Shown here one piece after another: positions 1 through 9,065 of a DNA stretch of 64,000 nucleotides. The translations under genes and the position numbers were made by a program. This stretch comes from CALBTQ01 sp036725605 (GTDB lineage: Bacteria; Lernaellota; Lernaellaia; Lernaellales; Lernaellaceae): contig DAIMDW010000022.1 of assembly GCA_036725605.1 (NCBI GenBank), positions 49,741-113,740 of the forward strand. The letters run 5' to 3'. The stretch's first letter is position 1; every line of letters begins with the position of its first letter. Below the pieces are notes generated by a model, which was given only the letters and a program-made list of their open reading frames with translations, searched no databases and was not told the DNA's origin.

Positions 1-148
1 CCAGCCCAACACCAATATCAACATTCGGCCACTCCGCACATCATCAAAGTCCTGCGAAACGAGACGTTATTATCCAGGGAAGTATACATGCACTTGGTGC
101 TATGCTAGCGGGCTTGGATACAAAAGTCCATTGCGAAATAAAAAATTT
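1..148. other. Left edge, no assignable gene
   Basis: This stretch lies downstream of the rel/spoT stop codon. Short open frames run in from the left edge on the plus strand, but none has a recognisable motif or a start inside the window, so I cannot say whether one is the tail of a gene. The sequence just after the rel stop is A/T-rich without a convincing hairpin. Confidence 0.3.
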
Positions 149-2338
149 TTATGAGGCAGTAATATTGCTGCTGCGTTGCACGGAGAGTACGCCTTTGATT
201 TTCCGTAGCGAGTCCATCAACTTCGCCAGTTGATCGATGTGGGTGATTTCCACGATGAATTTCAGGTCGACGGTGGAATCCTGCAGCGCTTTGGAATGGA
301 TTTCGTGGATGTTGATTTCCAGTTCGCCGATCACGCGCGTGATCTCGGCGAGGATGCCCGCTTGATCCATGACGACCACGTCGATGTGCGTGGACACGGT
401 TTTCGCGCCGGTGCCGATGTCCCATTCCACGTCCACCCGGCGCTCCTCGTCCAGATCCATCGCGTGCGGGCAATCGGCCGCGTGCACCGTGATCCCGCGA
501 CCGCGCGTCACAAAGCCGATGATCTCCTCGCCGGGCACGGGATTGCAGCACTTGGCCATGCGGAAAAGAACATCGTCGACGCCGTGGATTTTGATCCCGC
601 CGGGCTTCTTGCGCTTGAGCGGACGCAACAGACGATCGATCGGCGATTCGATCGGCCCGGTGGCCAGCTTGTCGGGCTCGACCACTTCCTGCAGCACGTA
701 TTTCGACGACATCTTGCCGTAGCCGATGCCCGCCAGCAGCGCCTCGGACGTTTTGTAGTGATACTTGCGCGCGATCTCTTCCAGCTTGCCGGACTTTTCC
801 AGCTTGTTGAGGCTGATCTTGAAGCGCGACAGTTCCTTTTCCAGAATCGTCCGCCCCGCCGACAACGAGCGTTCGTGTTCCTCCTCTTTGAGGAAGGAGC
901 GGATCTTCTGCTTTGCCGTGCTCGTCTTGACGATCTGCAGCCAGTCGCGGTTGGGATGTTGGTCTTTTTTGGTGATGATCTCCAGCCGGTCGCCGCTTTG
1001 CAGTTGGTACTTGAGCGGCACCATGCGGCCGTTGACCTTGGCGCCCACGCACGTGTGGCCGACCTGCGTGTGAATGCGGTAGGCGAAGTCGATCGGCGTG
1101 GCGCCCTTGGGAAACGAGAGCACGTCGCCGGCCGGGGTGAACACGTACACCTCGTCGGAGAACAAATCGGTTTTCAGACTGGCCAGGAACGTGCGCGGAT
1201 CGTCGGTCTCGCGGTGCCACTCGATGATCTGCCGCAGCCAGTCGAACTTCTGCCCGTCCTTGTCGGCGGCGCCGCCTTCCTTGTAACGCCAGTGCGCGGC
1301 GATGCCGTACAGCGCGACGCGGTGCATCTCGAAGGTGCGAATCTGCACTTCCATCCGCTCGCCCTTGGGGCCGATGACCGTCGTGTGCAAGCTTTGGTAC
1401 ATGTTGGCCTTGGGCAGCGCGATGTAATCCTTGAAGCGGCCGGGGATCGGCTTCCACAGCGAGTGAATCAGCCCCAGCACCTCGTAGCATTCGGCCACCG
1501 ACGCCAGGATGATGCGAAAGGCGATGATGTCCATCACCTCTTCGAATTCCAGATTTTGCGCGAGCATCTTGCGATGGATCGAATTGATGCTCTTCACGCG
1601 GCCGCTCAGCTCGGCTTGAATGTTGTGTTCGGCCAGCATGTCGCGCAGCACCTGGATCACTTCGTGGATGTAATTGTCGCGCTCCTTGCGCCCGTGCGAC
1701 AGCTTGAGCACCAGGTTGTAGTACGCCTCGGAATTCAGGTAGCGAAACGACAGGTCCTCCAACGCCGATTTGATCCACTGCATGCCGAGGCGGTGGGCGA
1801 GGGGCACGTAAATTTCCATCGTCTCGCGCGCGATGCGCCCGCGTTTTTCCCGCTGGACGAATTCCAGCGTCAACATGTTGTGCAAGCGGTCGGCCAGCTT
1901 GACCAGAATGACGCGAATGTCCTTGGCGGTGGCGACCAGGATTTTCTTGAAATTCTCCGCCTGCCGGTGCTCGAGGCTGGAGAATTTCATCAAACCGATT
2001 TTGGTGACGCCGTCGACCAGTTCGCCGATTTCCGTCCCGAACAATTCGGTGATCATCTGGTAATCGACCGTGTCGCAGTCTTCCAAAGTGTCGTGCAACA
2101 GGCCGGTGGCGATGGTCACCTCATCCATTTTCATTTTGGACAAAATGTAGGCGACGGCGATCGGATGCTCGACGTAAGGCACGCCCGACCTGCGGTACTG
2201 CCCTTCGTGATGCTTCATCGCAAAGACGTACGCCCGACGAATCAACTCCACATCCGGGTTGTCCAGGTAGGAACGCATTTCCCGGATCGTATCGTTGATG
2301 CGGACTTTTTTAGGCAGGAGAAAGTCGACGGATTGCAT
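149..2338 (-). CDS. spoT: Bifunctional (p)ppGpp synthetase/hydrolase (Rel/SpoT)
   Basis: Makes and degrades the alarmone (p)ppGpp in the cytosol. The 729-aa length fits long RSH proteins. The order is: HD hydrolase domain (about residues 35-160, with H82-D83 and the LADRLHNM block around D150), synthetase domain (about 230-350), TGS domain (about 390-455) and C-terminal ACT domain (about 655-728). The synthetase loop carries RFKD at 301-304; the RxKD form is the one known from bifunctional enzymes, as opposed to ExDD in RelA. With an intact HD motif this argues for both activities. One oddity is Met in place of Gly in the usual GYQSLHT block (MYQSLHT). It overlaps gmk by 29 nt and is the last gene of the minus-strand run, so it is probably translationally coupled to gmk. 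Confidence 0.93.
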   Translation of the reverse strand: MQSVDFLLPKKVRINDTIREMRSYLDNPDVELIRRAYVFAMKHHEGQYRRSGVPYVEHPIAVAYILSKMKMDEVTIATGLLHDTLEDCDTVDYQMITELFGTEIGELVDGVTKIGLMKFSSLEHRQAENFKKILVATAKDIRVILVKLADRLHNMLTLEFVQREKRGRIARETMEIYVPLAHRLGMQWIKSALEDLSFRYLNSEAYYNLVLKLSHGRKERDNYIHEVIQVLRDMLAEHNIQAELSGRVKSINSIHRKMLAQNLEFEEVMDIIAFRIILASVAECYEVLGLIHSLWKPIPGRFKDYIALPKANMYQSLHTTVIGPKGERMEVQIRTFEMHRVALYGIAAHWRYKEGGAADKDGQKFDWLRQIIEWHRETDDPRTFLASLKTDLFSDEVYVFTPAGDVLSFPKGATPIDFAYRIHTQVGHTCVGAKVNGRMVPLKYQLQSGDRLEIITKKDQHPNRDWLQIVKTSTAKQKIRSFLKEEEHERSLSAGRTILEKELSRFKISLNKLEKSGKLEEIARKYHYKTSEALLAGIGYGKMSSKYVLQEVVEPDKLATGPIESPIDRLLRPLKRKKPGGIKIHGVDDVLFRMAKCCNPVPGEEIIGFVTRGRGITVHAADCPHAMDLDEERRVDVEWDIGTGAKTVSTHIDVVVMDQAGILAEITRVIGELEINIHEIHSKALQDSTVDLKFIVEITHIDQLAKLMDSLRKIKGVLSVQRSSNITAS

Positions 2339-2930
2339 CTAGCTGGTTCTCCCGGCGGTTGCGATGAGCTCGAATAATGGCTTCCAGGTTTTGTGTCGCC
2401 AACTTCAAATCGTCATTGACGACAACATAATCATAATGTTCGGCGAATTGAAGTTCGCGCTGTGCATTGGCCAGGCGCCGTTCGATTTCCTCGGGACTGT
2501 CGGTTTTGCGTTCCGTCAGCCGTTGGCGCAGCACTTCCCAACTCGGCGGCAGAATGAAAATCATCACGGCTTCCGGATACAGTTGCTTGATCTGCAGCGC
2601 CCCTTGGCCCTCGATGTCCAGGAACAGATCGACGTGTTCGGCATAAGCGCGGTTCAGCTCCGCTTTGCTGGTGCCGTAGGAATGACGATGAATGCCGGCC
2701 CATTCGGCCAGTTCCTCGTTGGCGATCATCTGTTGAAATTCTTCGTCACTGACGAAATGGTAATCGACGCCGTTTTTTTCCTTGCCGCGCGGCGGTCGCG
2801 TCGTGTGGCTGATGCTGTAGCGGATAGTGTGTTGCAGCCGTTCGATCACCTTACGGCACAGGGTGGTTTTGCCGCTACCGCTGGGCGCGGTGACCACGAA
2901 GATATGTCCGCCGCCGTGCTCACTCGACAT
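2310..2930 (-). CDS. gmk: Guanylate kinase
   Basis: Phosphorylates GMP to GDP with ATP in purine nucleotide metabolism. The 206-aa product begins MSSEHGGGHIFVV and has a P-loop APSGSGKTT at about 15-23, followed by the guanylate-kinase GVDYHFV block and the lid region. The frame is open further upstream, but the ATG at 2930 is preferred because it gives the family-typical short N-terminus and lies 5 nt after the yicC stop region, overlapping yicC by 11 nt. The yicC-gmk-rel order puts GMP/GDP supply next to the alarmone enzyme, as in many proteobacteria where gmk neighbours rpoZ-spoT. No rpoZ is visible between them here. Confidence 0.95.
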   Translation of the reverse strand: MSSEHGGGHIFVVTAPSGSGKTTLCRKVIERLQHTIRYSISHTTRPPRGKEKNGVDYHFVSDEEFQQMIANEELAEWAGIHRHSYGTSKAELNRAYAEHVDLFLDIEGQGALQIKQLYPEAVMIFILPPSWEVLRQRLTERKTDSPEEIERRLANAQRELQFAEHYDYVVVNDDLKLATQNLEAIIRAHRNRRENQLDAIRRLSPA

Positions 2931-3798
2931 TCTGAATCTGCTCCCGCAGTTTTTCGACCAACCCCTTGATGGTGACGGTTTTTTCGCTGATCGCCAAGCC
3001 CTGCACCTTATTACCGCACGTAGTGATTTCACGATGCAACTCCTGCATCAGAAAATCGAGTCGTTTACCGACCGGCTCACCGGCGTCGAGGTATTTTTCC
3101 ATTTGGTCCAGGTGCGTCTGCAATCGGCTGAGTTCCTCGTGCACGTCCATTTTCGCCAGCAGGAAAGCGGCTTCCTGATGCAGCCGGGTCGGGTCGAGCC
3201 CGACTTCCCCGGCCCACTGCGCCGCTTTCTGGCGGAATTTCTCGTTGGCTTCCGCCTGTATCTGCGGCACGACGGCGACCAACTGCCGCACCTGCTCGCG
3301 CACCTCGTGGATCAACGAGCGCAGATCGGCCGCCAGCGCCTCGCCCTCGTTGACGCGCATTTGCTGCATCTTGGCCAACGCCTGTTCGATCGCCGCCAGC
3401 GCCACCGGCTTGACCGCGTCCAGGTCGGCGTCGGTTTCCACGATGTCCAGCACGCCCGGTTTGTTGACGATCTCCACGATGCTCGCCTGGTTGGGCAGGC
3501 CCAGATGCGCGGCCAGATCGCTCAGCGCTTTTTGGTAGCTTTGCGCCAGCCCAAGGTTGACGTTCACTTCGCCCACGCTCGCGCCGAAGCGCTGGAAATT
3601 GACGATCGTGTCGATGTGCCCGCGCGTGAACGTGTTCTTGATCATCTCGCGGATTTCGCCCTCCAGCGGCATCAGCGCCTTGGGCAGACGGATGTTCAAA
3701 TCCAGGAAACGATGGTTGACGCTGCGCACGTCGACCTGAATACGGATTTCCTCGGTGGCCGCTTCGCCGCGGCCGAAACCGGTCATCGAGCGAATCAT
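2920..3798 (-). CDS. yicC: YicC family endoribonuclease
   Basis: The 292-aa product starts with the family signature MIRSMTGFGRGE and ends with the conserved C-terminal KGL-EKLREQ-type block (DUF1732). YicC proteins are known as endoribonucleases acting on RNA, and the gene is often next to gmk, as here. The start overlaps the stop of the DUF4416 gene by 4 nt and the stop overlaps gmk, indicating a single operon. Function beyond the family assignment is not visible from the sequence. Confidence 0.92.
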   Translation of the reverse strand: MIRSMTGFGRGEAATEEIRIQVDVRSVNHRFLDLNIRLPKALMPLEGEIREMIKNTFTRGHIDTIVNFQRFGASVGEVNVNLGLAQSYQKALSDLAAHLGLPNQASIVEIVNKPGVLDIVETDADLDAVKPVALAAIEQALAKMQQMRVNEGEALAADLRSLIHEVREQVRQLVAVVPQIQAEANEKFRQKAAQWAGEVGLDPTRLHQEAAFLLAKMDVHEELSRLQTHLDQMEKYLDAGEPVGKRLDFLMQELHREITTCGNKVQGLAISEKTVTIKGLVEKLREQIQNVE

Positions 3799-4346
3799 AG
3801 GCTGACCAACGCTCCTTTCTGTTCGCGTACGGCATCAAGATAGTATCGGCGAAATTCGGTCAGAACTTCATGGGTTGATGCGTCGGCGTAATCCGGATAC
3901 GTCCAAGGCAGATTTTGGTAGCGCTTGTCCTGCCACATCAGGGTCAGATCGGCGAAGATGCCGTGGCCCAGATAGGGGCGGTGCGCGTAATTTTTCCCGG
4001 TCGCCAGAATCAGGTGCGCCGCGTTGAGGTATCCCGGATCCAGGTTGATGCGGCGCTTGCCGTTGGGCCCGGCGAAATCCGATTCGATAACGTTGGTCGC
4101 CAGTTTGATCTTCGGCAGCCGCGCCGGGTCGATCAACTGGGTGAACATCAAGAACCGCCGCTGCAACCGGGCGCCCATTTCCTTTTCATAATAATCGGTA
4201 AAGCGGAAATTGATCGGCTCGGTCATCTGCTGCATCGGCCCGAAATTGCGCTCCAACCGCCGGGTTACCGGCAGCAAATCGAACTCCGGCTGATGGAGCA
4301 CGCCCATCACCAGCAACACCGGATCGGGAGCATACGGCCGGCTCAT
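3795..4346 (-). CDS. DUF4416 family protein
   Basis: A 183-aa soluble protein matching my memory of DUF4416, a small family of unknown function common in deltaproteobacteria. Visible hallmarks are the N-terminal LLVMGVLHQPE segment, the FTDYYEKEMG block, and the NLDPGYL segment. No catalytic motif is obvious. It overlaps the HldE-type kinase by 4 nt (ATGA) upstream and yicC by 4 nt downstream, so it is translationally coupled between an LPS-heptose gene and RNA/nucleotide genes. Confidence 0.8.
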   Translation of the reverse strand: MSRPYAPDPVLLVMGVLHQPEFDLLPVTRRLERNFGPMQQMTEPINFRFTDYYEKEMGARLQRRFLMFTQLIDPARLPKIKLATNVIESDFAGPNGKRRINLDPGYLNAAHLILATGKNYAHRPYLGHGIFADLTLMWQDKRYQNLPWTYPDYADASTHEVLTEFRRYYLDAVREQKGALVSL

Positions 4347-5350
4347 TTCAGATCCTTCGCTTTGCGAATGACGTTGATCACTTCCGTGCGCGGTGCGCTG
4401 GCCGTGCCCACTTCGGCGATGACGATGCCGGCCGCGAAGTTGGCGATCGTCGCCGCCTCATGCAACGACGCGCCCACCGCCAGTCCGCAGGTCAGGGCGG
4501 AAATCACGGTGTCGCCCGCGCCGGTCACATCATAGACTTCTTTGGCGACCGTGGGAATGTCCATCACGTGTGCGCCGTTCTCAAACAGGCTCATGCCTTC
4601 TTCGCCGCGCGTGATCACCAGGCTCTGCAGGCGGTAACGTTTCAGGATCTGCCTCCCGGCGCCGTGGATCTCCTTGTCCACGTTGTTGAGCTTCAGCCCC
4701 AGCGCCTGACCGCTTTCGTGATGGTTGGGCGTCATCGTGGTGAAGCCGTGGTAGTGGCGCATGTTCTGAATTTTCGGGTCCACCGCGACGATCATGTTGT
4801 GTGTTTTCATCAAGGTGCGCAGGCCGTCGAGCAGGGCTTTGTTGATCACGCCCTTGCCGTAATCGCTGATGATCACCGCGTCCAGATCGCCCGCGCGCGA
4901 TTCGATGTGCGCCAGCAGTTGACGCGTCAGCCTGCTGCCGATCGGCGTGGTGTCTTCCCAATCGACGCGCACGACCTGCTGCCCATGGGCGATGACGCGC
5001 GTTTTCAAGATGGTCTTGCGTTTCTTGTTGACGATCAGACCGTCGGTCGGCACCTTGTGCATCCGCAGCTCTTCGTGGATCAACTCGCCGTACGCGTCCA
5101 GGCCGACCAGGCTGCACAGTTCCACGCGGGCGTCCAGCGCCGCCAGGTTGGACACCACGTTGGCCGCGCCGCCCAGCAGCGTTTCCTCGCGACGCACGTG
5201 CACCACCGGCACCGGTGCTTCGGGGCTGATCCGCTCCACCTCGCCCCAGATGTAATGATCGGCCATCACGTCGCCGACCACCATGATGCGGGCGGAGGGA
5301 AAACGTTTCAGCGTGTCGATCAATCGCTGTTTGCGTTCAGTGAGCGTCAT
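4343..5350 (-). CDS. hldE1: D-glycero-beta-D-manno-heptose-7-phosphate kinase-like (HldE N-domain), first copy
   Basis: PfkB/ribokinase-fold kinase of 335 aa corresponding to the kinase half of HldE/RfaE, which makes heptose 1,7-bisphosphate for the LPS inner core. Supporting motifs are VVGDVMADHY at the N-terminus, SPEAPVPVV, LGGAANVVSNL and the C-terminal anion-hole block DVTGAGDTV that holds the catalytic Asp. There is no nucleotidyltransferase domain; that function sits in a separate gene at 14477-14959. A second kinase paralogue lies at 14944-15951, so one copy may have another sugar phosphate as substrate. It overlaps the ligase-like gene by 14 nt and DUF4416 by 4 nt. Confidence 0.85.
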   Translation of the reverse strand: MTLTERKQRLIDTLKRFPSARIMVVGDVMADHYIWGEVERISPEAPVPVVHVRREETLLGGAANVVSNLAALDARVELCSLVGLDAYGELIHEELRMHKVPTDGLIVNKKRKTILKTRVIAHGQQVVRVDWEDTTPIGSRLTRQLLAHIESRAGDLDAVIISDYGKGVINKALLDGLRTLMKTHNMIVAVDPKIQNMRHYHGFTTMTPNHHESGQALGLKLNNVDKEIHGAGRQILKRYRLQSLVITRGEEGMSLFENGAHVMDIPTVAKEVYDVTGAGDTVISALTCGLAVGASLHEAATIANFAAGIVIAEVGTASAPRTEVINVIRKAKDLK

Positions 5351-6560
5351 GGCTTTCCTTCGGAATGGATTTCACCAAAAAGACCAGCAACGCCGCCGCG
5401 AACAAAAAGACCATGCATACTTCCGCGTCGCCGGCGTTGTGTTGCAGCAGGCTTGCCGCGGCAAAAGCCGTGCAGGCGCCGACGGCTCCGGCCAGGAGAT
5501 TTTTCCCGGGGGTATGGCAACTTATATCACGATGATGGGCGATGCCAAGCGCAAAAAGCGTAACCAGCAGCGCGGTGAACACCAATCCGGCCGCGATGCC
5601 CGATTCGGCGGCGATCTGCAGATAGCTGTTGTGCGCGTGGCTGCGCGCCGTCCAGTGGATGTTGTAATTCTTGCGGTACGGTTCGGTCAGCGTGCGGTAC
5701 GCCCCCGGTCCGATGCCCGTAATGGGGTGATCGACGATCATGTCGACCGTCGTTTTCCACGTGTAGATGCGCTCCAGGTTTTTCTCTGAAATGAACGCGC
5801 GTTGGATGCGGTCGGCGAGGGTGGGGCTGGCTTTGACCGCCACCAGGCCCAGCAGACTGATCGTTGCGAGCGTGATGATCAACGCCCGCTTTCCCTTCAG
5901 CCCGGCGAAGATCATCAACCCGGCCAGCAGGCCGATCCACGCGCTGCGGGCATAACTCCACAGCAAACCGAAGGTACACAGAACCAACGCGACGCCCAAC
6001 GCGATGCGCTGCCGCCATTGCCGCGTTTCGAACCACAACCCCAGGCCCAGCAAAATGATGATGATCAGATTGTTGCCGTAGGTCAGGTGATGATCGAACA
6101 TCCCGACGGAGTGGTAATACCCGCCGGTTTTCTGCCATAGCTTGACCGACGGCACGAAGTAGCGCGGCACGGCGTCGCCGAACAAGTGTTGCGCGATGCC
6201 GTAAATCGCCGTCACTCCGGCGGCGAAAACCAGAATGCTCACCGCGCGGCGGGCGGTCGGCCAATCGGCGAATGAGGCCAGCGCGACGAAGTAGGTCAGC
6301 CAGATCCAATATTTTGCCAGCCGCGGCCAGGTGAGTTCCGGATACAACGCGAACGGCGCGGCCAGCAAAACCCAGCCGACCAGCGCGACGATCAACCACC
6401 CGGTCGGCTCGCCGGGACGCGGGACTTGCCGCCGCAATCCGGCGCGCACCGCCAGCAGCAGGCACAACAGCGCCAACGCCGTCTGCGCACCGCTGATGGA
6501 AAACGGCAGAAACAGCGCCAGCGCGTACAGGGTCCAGCGAATGGCTTTATCCAGCGTCAT
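5337..6560 (-). CDS. O-antigen ligase-like (Wzy_C/WaaL) membrane protein
   Basis: A 407-aa polytopic membrane protein with about ten hydrophobic segments and a large periplasmic loop at about residues 245-310 containing the Arg- and His-bearing stretch ARSHAHNSYLQ, typical of the Wzy_C/O-antigen-ligase family. Known members either transfer O-antigen to lipid A-core (WaaL) or polymerise repeat units (Wzy); sequence alone does not separate them. The location among heptosyltransferase, GT4 and heptose-kinase genes favours a ligase acting on core. It starts with an ATG overlapping the GT4 stop by 4 nt. Confidence 0.8.
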   Translation of the reverse strand: MTLDKAIRWTLYALALFLPFSISGAQTALALLCLLLAVRAGLRRQVPRPGEPTGWLIVALVGWVLLAAPFALYPELTWPRLAKYWIWLTYFVALASFADWPTARRAVSILVFAAGVTAIYGIAQHLFGDAVPRYFVPSVKLWQKTGGYYHSVGMFDHHLTYGNNLIIIILLGLGLWFETRQWRQRIALGVALVLCTFGLLWSYARSAWIGLLAGLMIFAGLKGKRALIITLATISLLGLVAVKASPTLADRIQRAFISEKNLERIYTWKTTVDMIVDHPITGIGPGAYRTLTEPYRKNYNIHWTARSHAHNSYLQIAAESGIAAGLVFTALLVTLFALGIAHHRDISCHTPGKNLLAGAVGACTAFAAASLLQHNAGDAEVCMVFLFAAALLVFLVKSIPKESHDAH

Positions 6561-7669
6561 CGATTCTGCATTGCCTCGGTTAGTATCGTTTCGGCGCGAT
6601 CCACGCGTCGCTTGATCGCAAAATTTTCTTCGGCGTATTGTCGTGCACTCGCGGCCAGAGCGGTTTCGTCGAGCGTGCGGATGATCTTGGCGGCGACGTC
6701 ATCCGGTTGCGCGGCGGCGAAAAATCCGGTTTGTCCGTCGAGCAGCGTGTCGGGCAGCGCGCCGACGGGCAGGGCGATCACCGGCGTACCGCAGGCGGTT
6801 GCTTCCAAAGCGGCGCGACAGGCGCCGTCCGAGCCTTCGCCCAACAGCAGGCTCGCGCCGCACGCCGCGTAGATCGCGGGCAGGTCGTCGCTGCGATAGC
6901 CGAGAAAATGCGCCCACGCGTCGGCCCGCTTGTTTCGCACGAGTGCCCGCAGTTCGTCTTTGCCTTCGCCGCGCCCGACGAACAACAGGCGCGCGTCCGG
7001 CTTGCTTTGCCGCACGATTTCCATCGCCGCCAGCGCCAGGTCGTGCCCACGCCCGGGCTTGATGCGGCTGACCAGGCAGACCAGCGGCGTGTCCGGACCG
7101 GCGTTGATTTCCCGGCGGATCGCCTCCACCGGTTGCGTCGGTTGAAAAACATCGGTGTCCACCGCGGCGCTCAACAAGACGATCCGCTCGGCGGGCAATG
7201 AATAATTCTCGATCAACCTGTTTTGCCAGCTTTCGCCGGGGACGATCAATCGGTCGCTGTGTTTGTACAAAAACGCGAGGTCGCTGCGCCGCGCCAGGTG
7301 CTTGCTCATGTGCAGTTGCCGCACCAGCGCCGGCGGGCGAACCATGTTCCAACGTAGCGTCCACGCCAGCCAATGGTCGTGGCTGTGATGGCAGAAAAGA
7401 ACGTCGACCTGTTCGTCCTTAATGAAGCGCCGCAGCAAGCGCCGGTCGCGCCACATGCTCAGCGGATGAAACCCCTTGCGTTGCAGCAACACGGCGGGCA
7501 GGACGCCGACCCGCGCCGCTTCCACGTGCGGGGCCAGATGCCCGGCCGGGCGGCGGGTGAAAACGAAGGTCACGCGATGCCCGCCCTCACGCAGGCCACG
7601 GGCGATCTGCAGCGTCGGTTCGGCCGCGCCGGTCCAATGATGCTGCGCCAGCAGAATCAACGCGTGCAC
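6557..7669 (-). CDS. Glycosyltransferase family 4 protein
   Basis: A 370-aa GT-B fold glycosyltransferase. The N-terminal half has the AQHHWTGAAEPTLQ acceptor-side segment (Gly-rich loop typical of GT4). The C-terminal half has the donor-binding core with SRIKPGRGHDLAL, LFVGRGEGKDEL, LGYRSDDLPAIY and LEATACGTPVIA, which contains the conserved Glu-x7-Glu-like motif of retaining GT4 enzymes. It probably adds a sugar to LPS core or O-antigen; donor and linkage cannot be read. The start is GTG with GGAGGGG a few bases upstream, and it begins 1 nt after the heptosyltransferase stop. Confidence 0.85.
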   Translation of the reverse strand: MHALILLAQHHWTGAAEPTLQIARGLREGGHRVTFVFTRRPAGHLAPHVEAARVGVLPAVLLQRKGFHPLSMWRDRRLLRRFIKDEQVDVLFCHHSHDHWLAWTLRWNMVRPPALVRQLHMSKHLARRSDLAFLYKHSDRLIVPGESWQNRLIENYSLPAERIVLLSAAVDTDVFQPTQPVEAIRREINAGPDTPLVCLVSRIKPGRGHDLALAAMEIVRQSKPDARLLFVGRGEGKDELRALVRNKRADAWAHFLGYRSDDLPAIYAACGASLLLGEGSDGACRAALEATACGTPVIALPVGALPDTLLDGQTGFFAAAQPDDVAAKIIRTLDETALAASARQYAEENFAIKRRVDRAETILTEAMQNR

Positions 7670-7670
7670 C

Positions 7671-8696
7671 TCACCCCTCCAACAATTCGCCGGCGGCCTG
7701 CGCGACCTGCTCGACCGTGATGGCGTCCATGCGGCGCCTTTTGCTGAACGGTTCCGGCGGCGTCACCGCGCTCGCCCGCGCCGTCCACGGTCCGACGCGC
7801 CGTTCCTCGGTCGGGCCGAACAGGCCGACCACGGCGATGCCCATCGCGGCGGCCAGGTGCATCGGCCCGGAGTCGTTGCCCACGTACATCGCACAGCGCG
7901 ACAGCAGATAGGCCAGTTCCTTGATCGTCGTAGGCGGCGCGAGCAGGCCGGGCGTGCGCATCTGGTCGAGAATGTTGTGCGCCAGCCGCTCCTCGCCGGG
8001 ACCCCAAATGATCATCGGTCGCACGCCGCAATCCCGCGCGAGGCGATCGGCGACGGCGGCGTACCGTTCCGGCGGCCAGAGTTTGAACGACTGGCTCGCC
8101 GCCGGATTGATCGCCACGATTTTCGCTGTTCCAACGTGTTTTCGCCAATATTCATCCACGACCGTCTTTTTTTCGTCGGGAATGAAAATCGGCTTGGCCG
8201 GAGGCGGGTTATCACCGGAAATTCCCAGCGGTTCCAACAACTTGAGGTAGCGCTCCACCATGTGCCCGACGGCATTGCCGGCCGGGACGCGGCGGTTGGT
8301 GAACAGAAAATTGCCCTCGCGCAACCGGGAAAAACCGATGCGCGTCGTCGCGCCCGATTGCCAGGCGAAAAAGCCCGACTTGAACAGATTTTGAAAATCG
8401 ATCGCCACGTCGTACTCGGCGGCGCGCATCTCATTGATAACACGGCGGATCTCGCTCCAGGCGCGCAATGGGTGGCCGGCGAAGAAATCACGGCTGGCCT
8501 GCTTGCGGTTCCAGACGTGCACCAGGTCCAGATCCTCGTGTCCGATGACCACCTCTTTGCTTTTGCCTTCCACCAGCCAGCCGATACGGGCTTGCGGAAA
8601 CGCCAGGCGCAGGGCGCGCAGTGGTACTAATGTATGGATGCAGTCGCCGACTGCACCGAGTTTGACGATCAGAATGGATCGCACGGAAGCGAGCAC
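7671..8696 (-). CDS. Glycosyltransferase family 9 (heptosyltransferase-like)
   Basis: ADP-heptose:LPS heptosyltransferase family member that would extend the inner core at the cytoplasmic membrane face. The N-terminal Rossmann segment ILIVKLGAVGDCIHT, the INPAAS block and YVGNDSGPMHLAAAMG near the C-terminus are GT9 hallmarks. Start choice: GTG at 8696 has GAGGT six bases upstream and places the family-typical first strand at residues 8-12. The same frame stays open to an ATG at 8906, adding 70 residues that are Leu/Ile/Phe-rich and encoded in markedly AT-rich DNA lying directly against the divergent riboswitch, so I regard the extension as probably leader DNA, not protein. First gene of the minus-strand run to rel. 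Confidence 0.8.
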   Translation of the reverse strand: MLASVRSILIVKLGAVGDCIHTLVPLRALRLAFPQARIGWLVEGKSKEVVIGHEDLDLVHVWNRKQASRDFFAGHPLRAWSEIRRVINEMRAAEYDVAIDFQNLFKSGFFAWQSGATTRIGFSRLREGNFLFTNRRVPAGNAVGHMVERYLKLLEPLGISGDNPPPAKPIFIPDEKKTVVDEYWRKHVGTAKIVAINPAASQSFKLWPPERYAAVADRLARDCGVRPMIIWGPGEERLAHNILDQMRTPGLLAPPTTIKELAYLLSRCAMYVGNDSGPMHLAAAMGIAVVGLFGPTEERRVGPWTARASAVTPPEPFSKRRRMDAITVEQVAQAAGELLEG

Positions 8697-8914
8697 GCTT
8701 AAACCTCGTGAAATGAGCGCCTTATTGTAGGCATAGTCGTCAAAATGGACAAGCGAAAGGCGCTTAGTGCCCATAAAATAAAATATGTTCAATAATAACA
8801 ATCGGATACGAGAATTTTTCACAAATTGAAAAATTTTTCTAATGGGTTCGACGTCATATCCCGATATAAGTAATAGAAGGTGCAGAAGATCTTTCAAAAA
8901 GTCCACATGATACT
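8697..8914. promoter_or_regulatory. AT-rich divergent leader between GT9 gene and riboswitch
   Basis: About 220 bases much richer in A/T than the flanking genes, separating the minus-strand glycosyltransferase from the plus-strand riboswitch. It must hold the promoter for the riboswitch transcript and most likely the one for the minus-strand operon. I see no hexamer pair good enough to name. A minus-strand reading frame crosses it (see the GT9 entry). Confidence 0.4.
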
Positions 8915-8999
8915 GTCGCTCGAAAGGGCAAACCCATCGTGAGATGGGGACGCAAAGCTAGGGGTCTTCAACGAAGACAGCCCGGCTACCGAAAGTGGC
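8915..8999 (+). ncRNA. Cyclic di-GMP-I (GEMM) riboswitch
   Basis: The sequence contains the conserved GEMM core in order: GGGCAAACC (8926-8934), a P2 stem CCATC/GATGG closed by a GTGA (GNRA) tetraloop (8934-8947), GGACGCAAAGC (8948-8958), a P3 stem with TCTTC/GAAGA (8965-8978), and GGCTACCG (8984-8991). The outer P1 helix GTCGCT (8915-8920) pairs with AGTGGC (8994-8999) with G-U wobbles. This aptamer class is known to bind c-di-GMP. It lies 66 nt upstream of the lipoprotein start. Downstream, CCAATCG (about 9034-9040) can pair with CGATTTGG (about 9046-9053), covering the start of the GGAGGG ribosome site, so translational control is plausible. Confidence 0.94.
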
Positions 9000-9065
9000 G
9001 TGACGCTTCATGACCGATTTCCGAAGCGCCCGCCCAATCGGCCGGCGATTTGGAGGGAATGGGTA

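Noticed and set aside
8697..8906. N-terminal 70-residue extension of the heptosyltransferase from ATG 8906
   Set aside because: AT-rich, without a ribosome site, absent from the GT9 fold, and it would leave no room for promoters; kept only as an alternative start.
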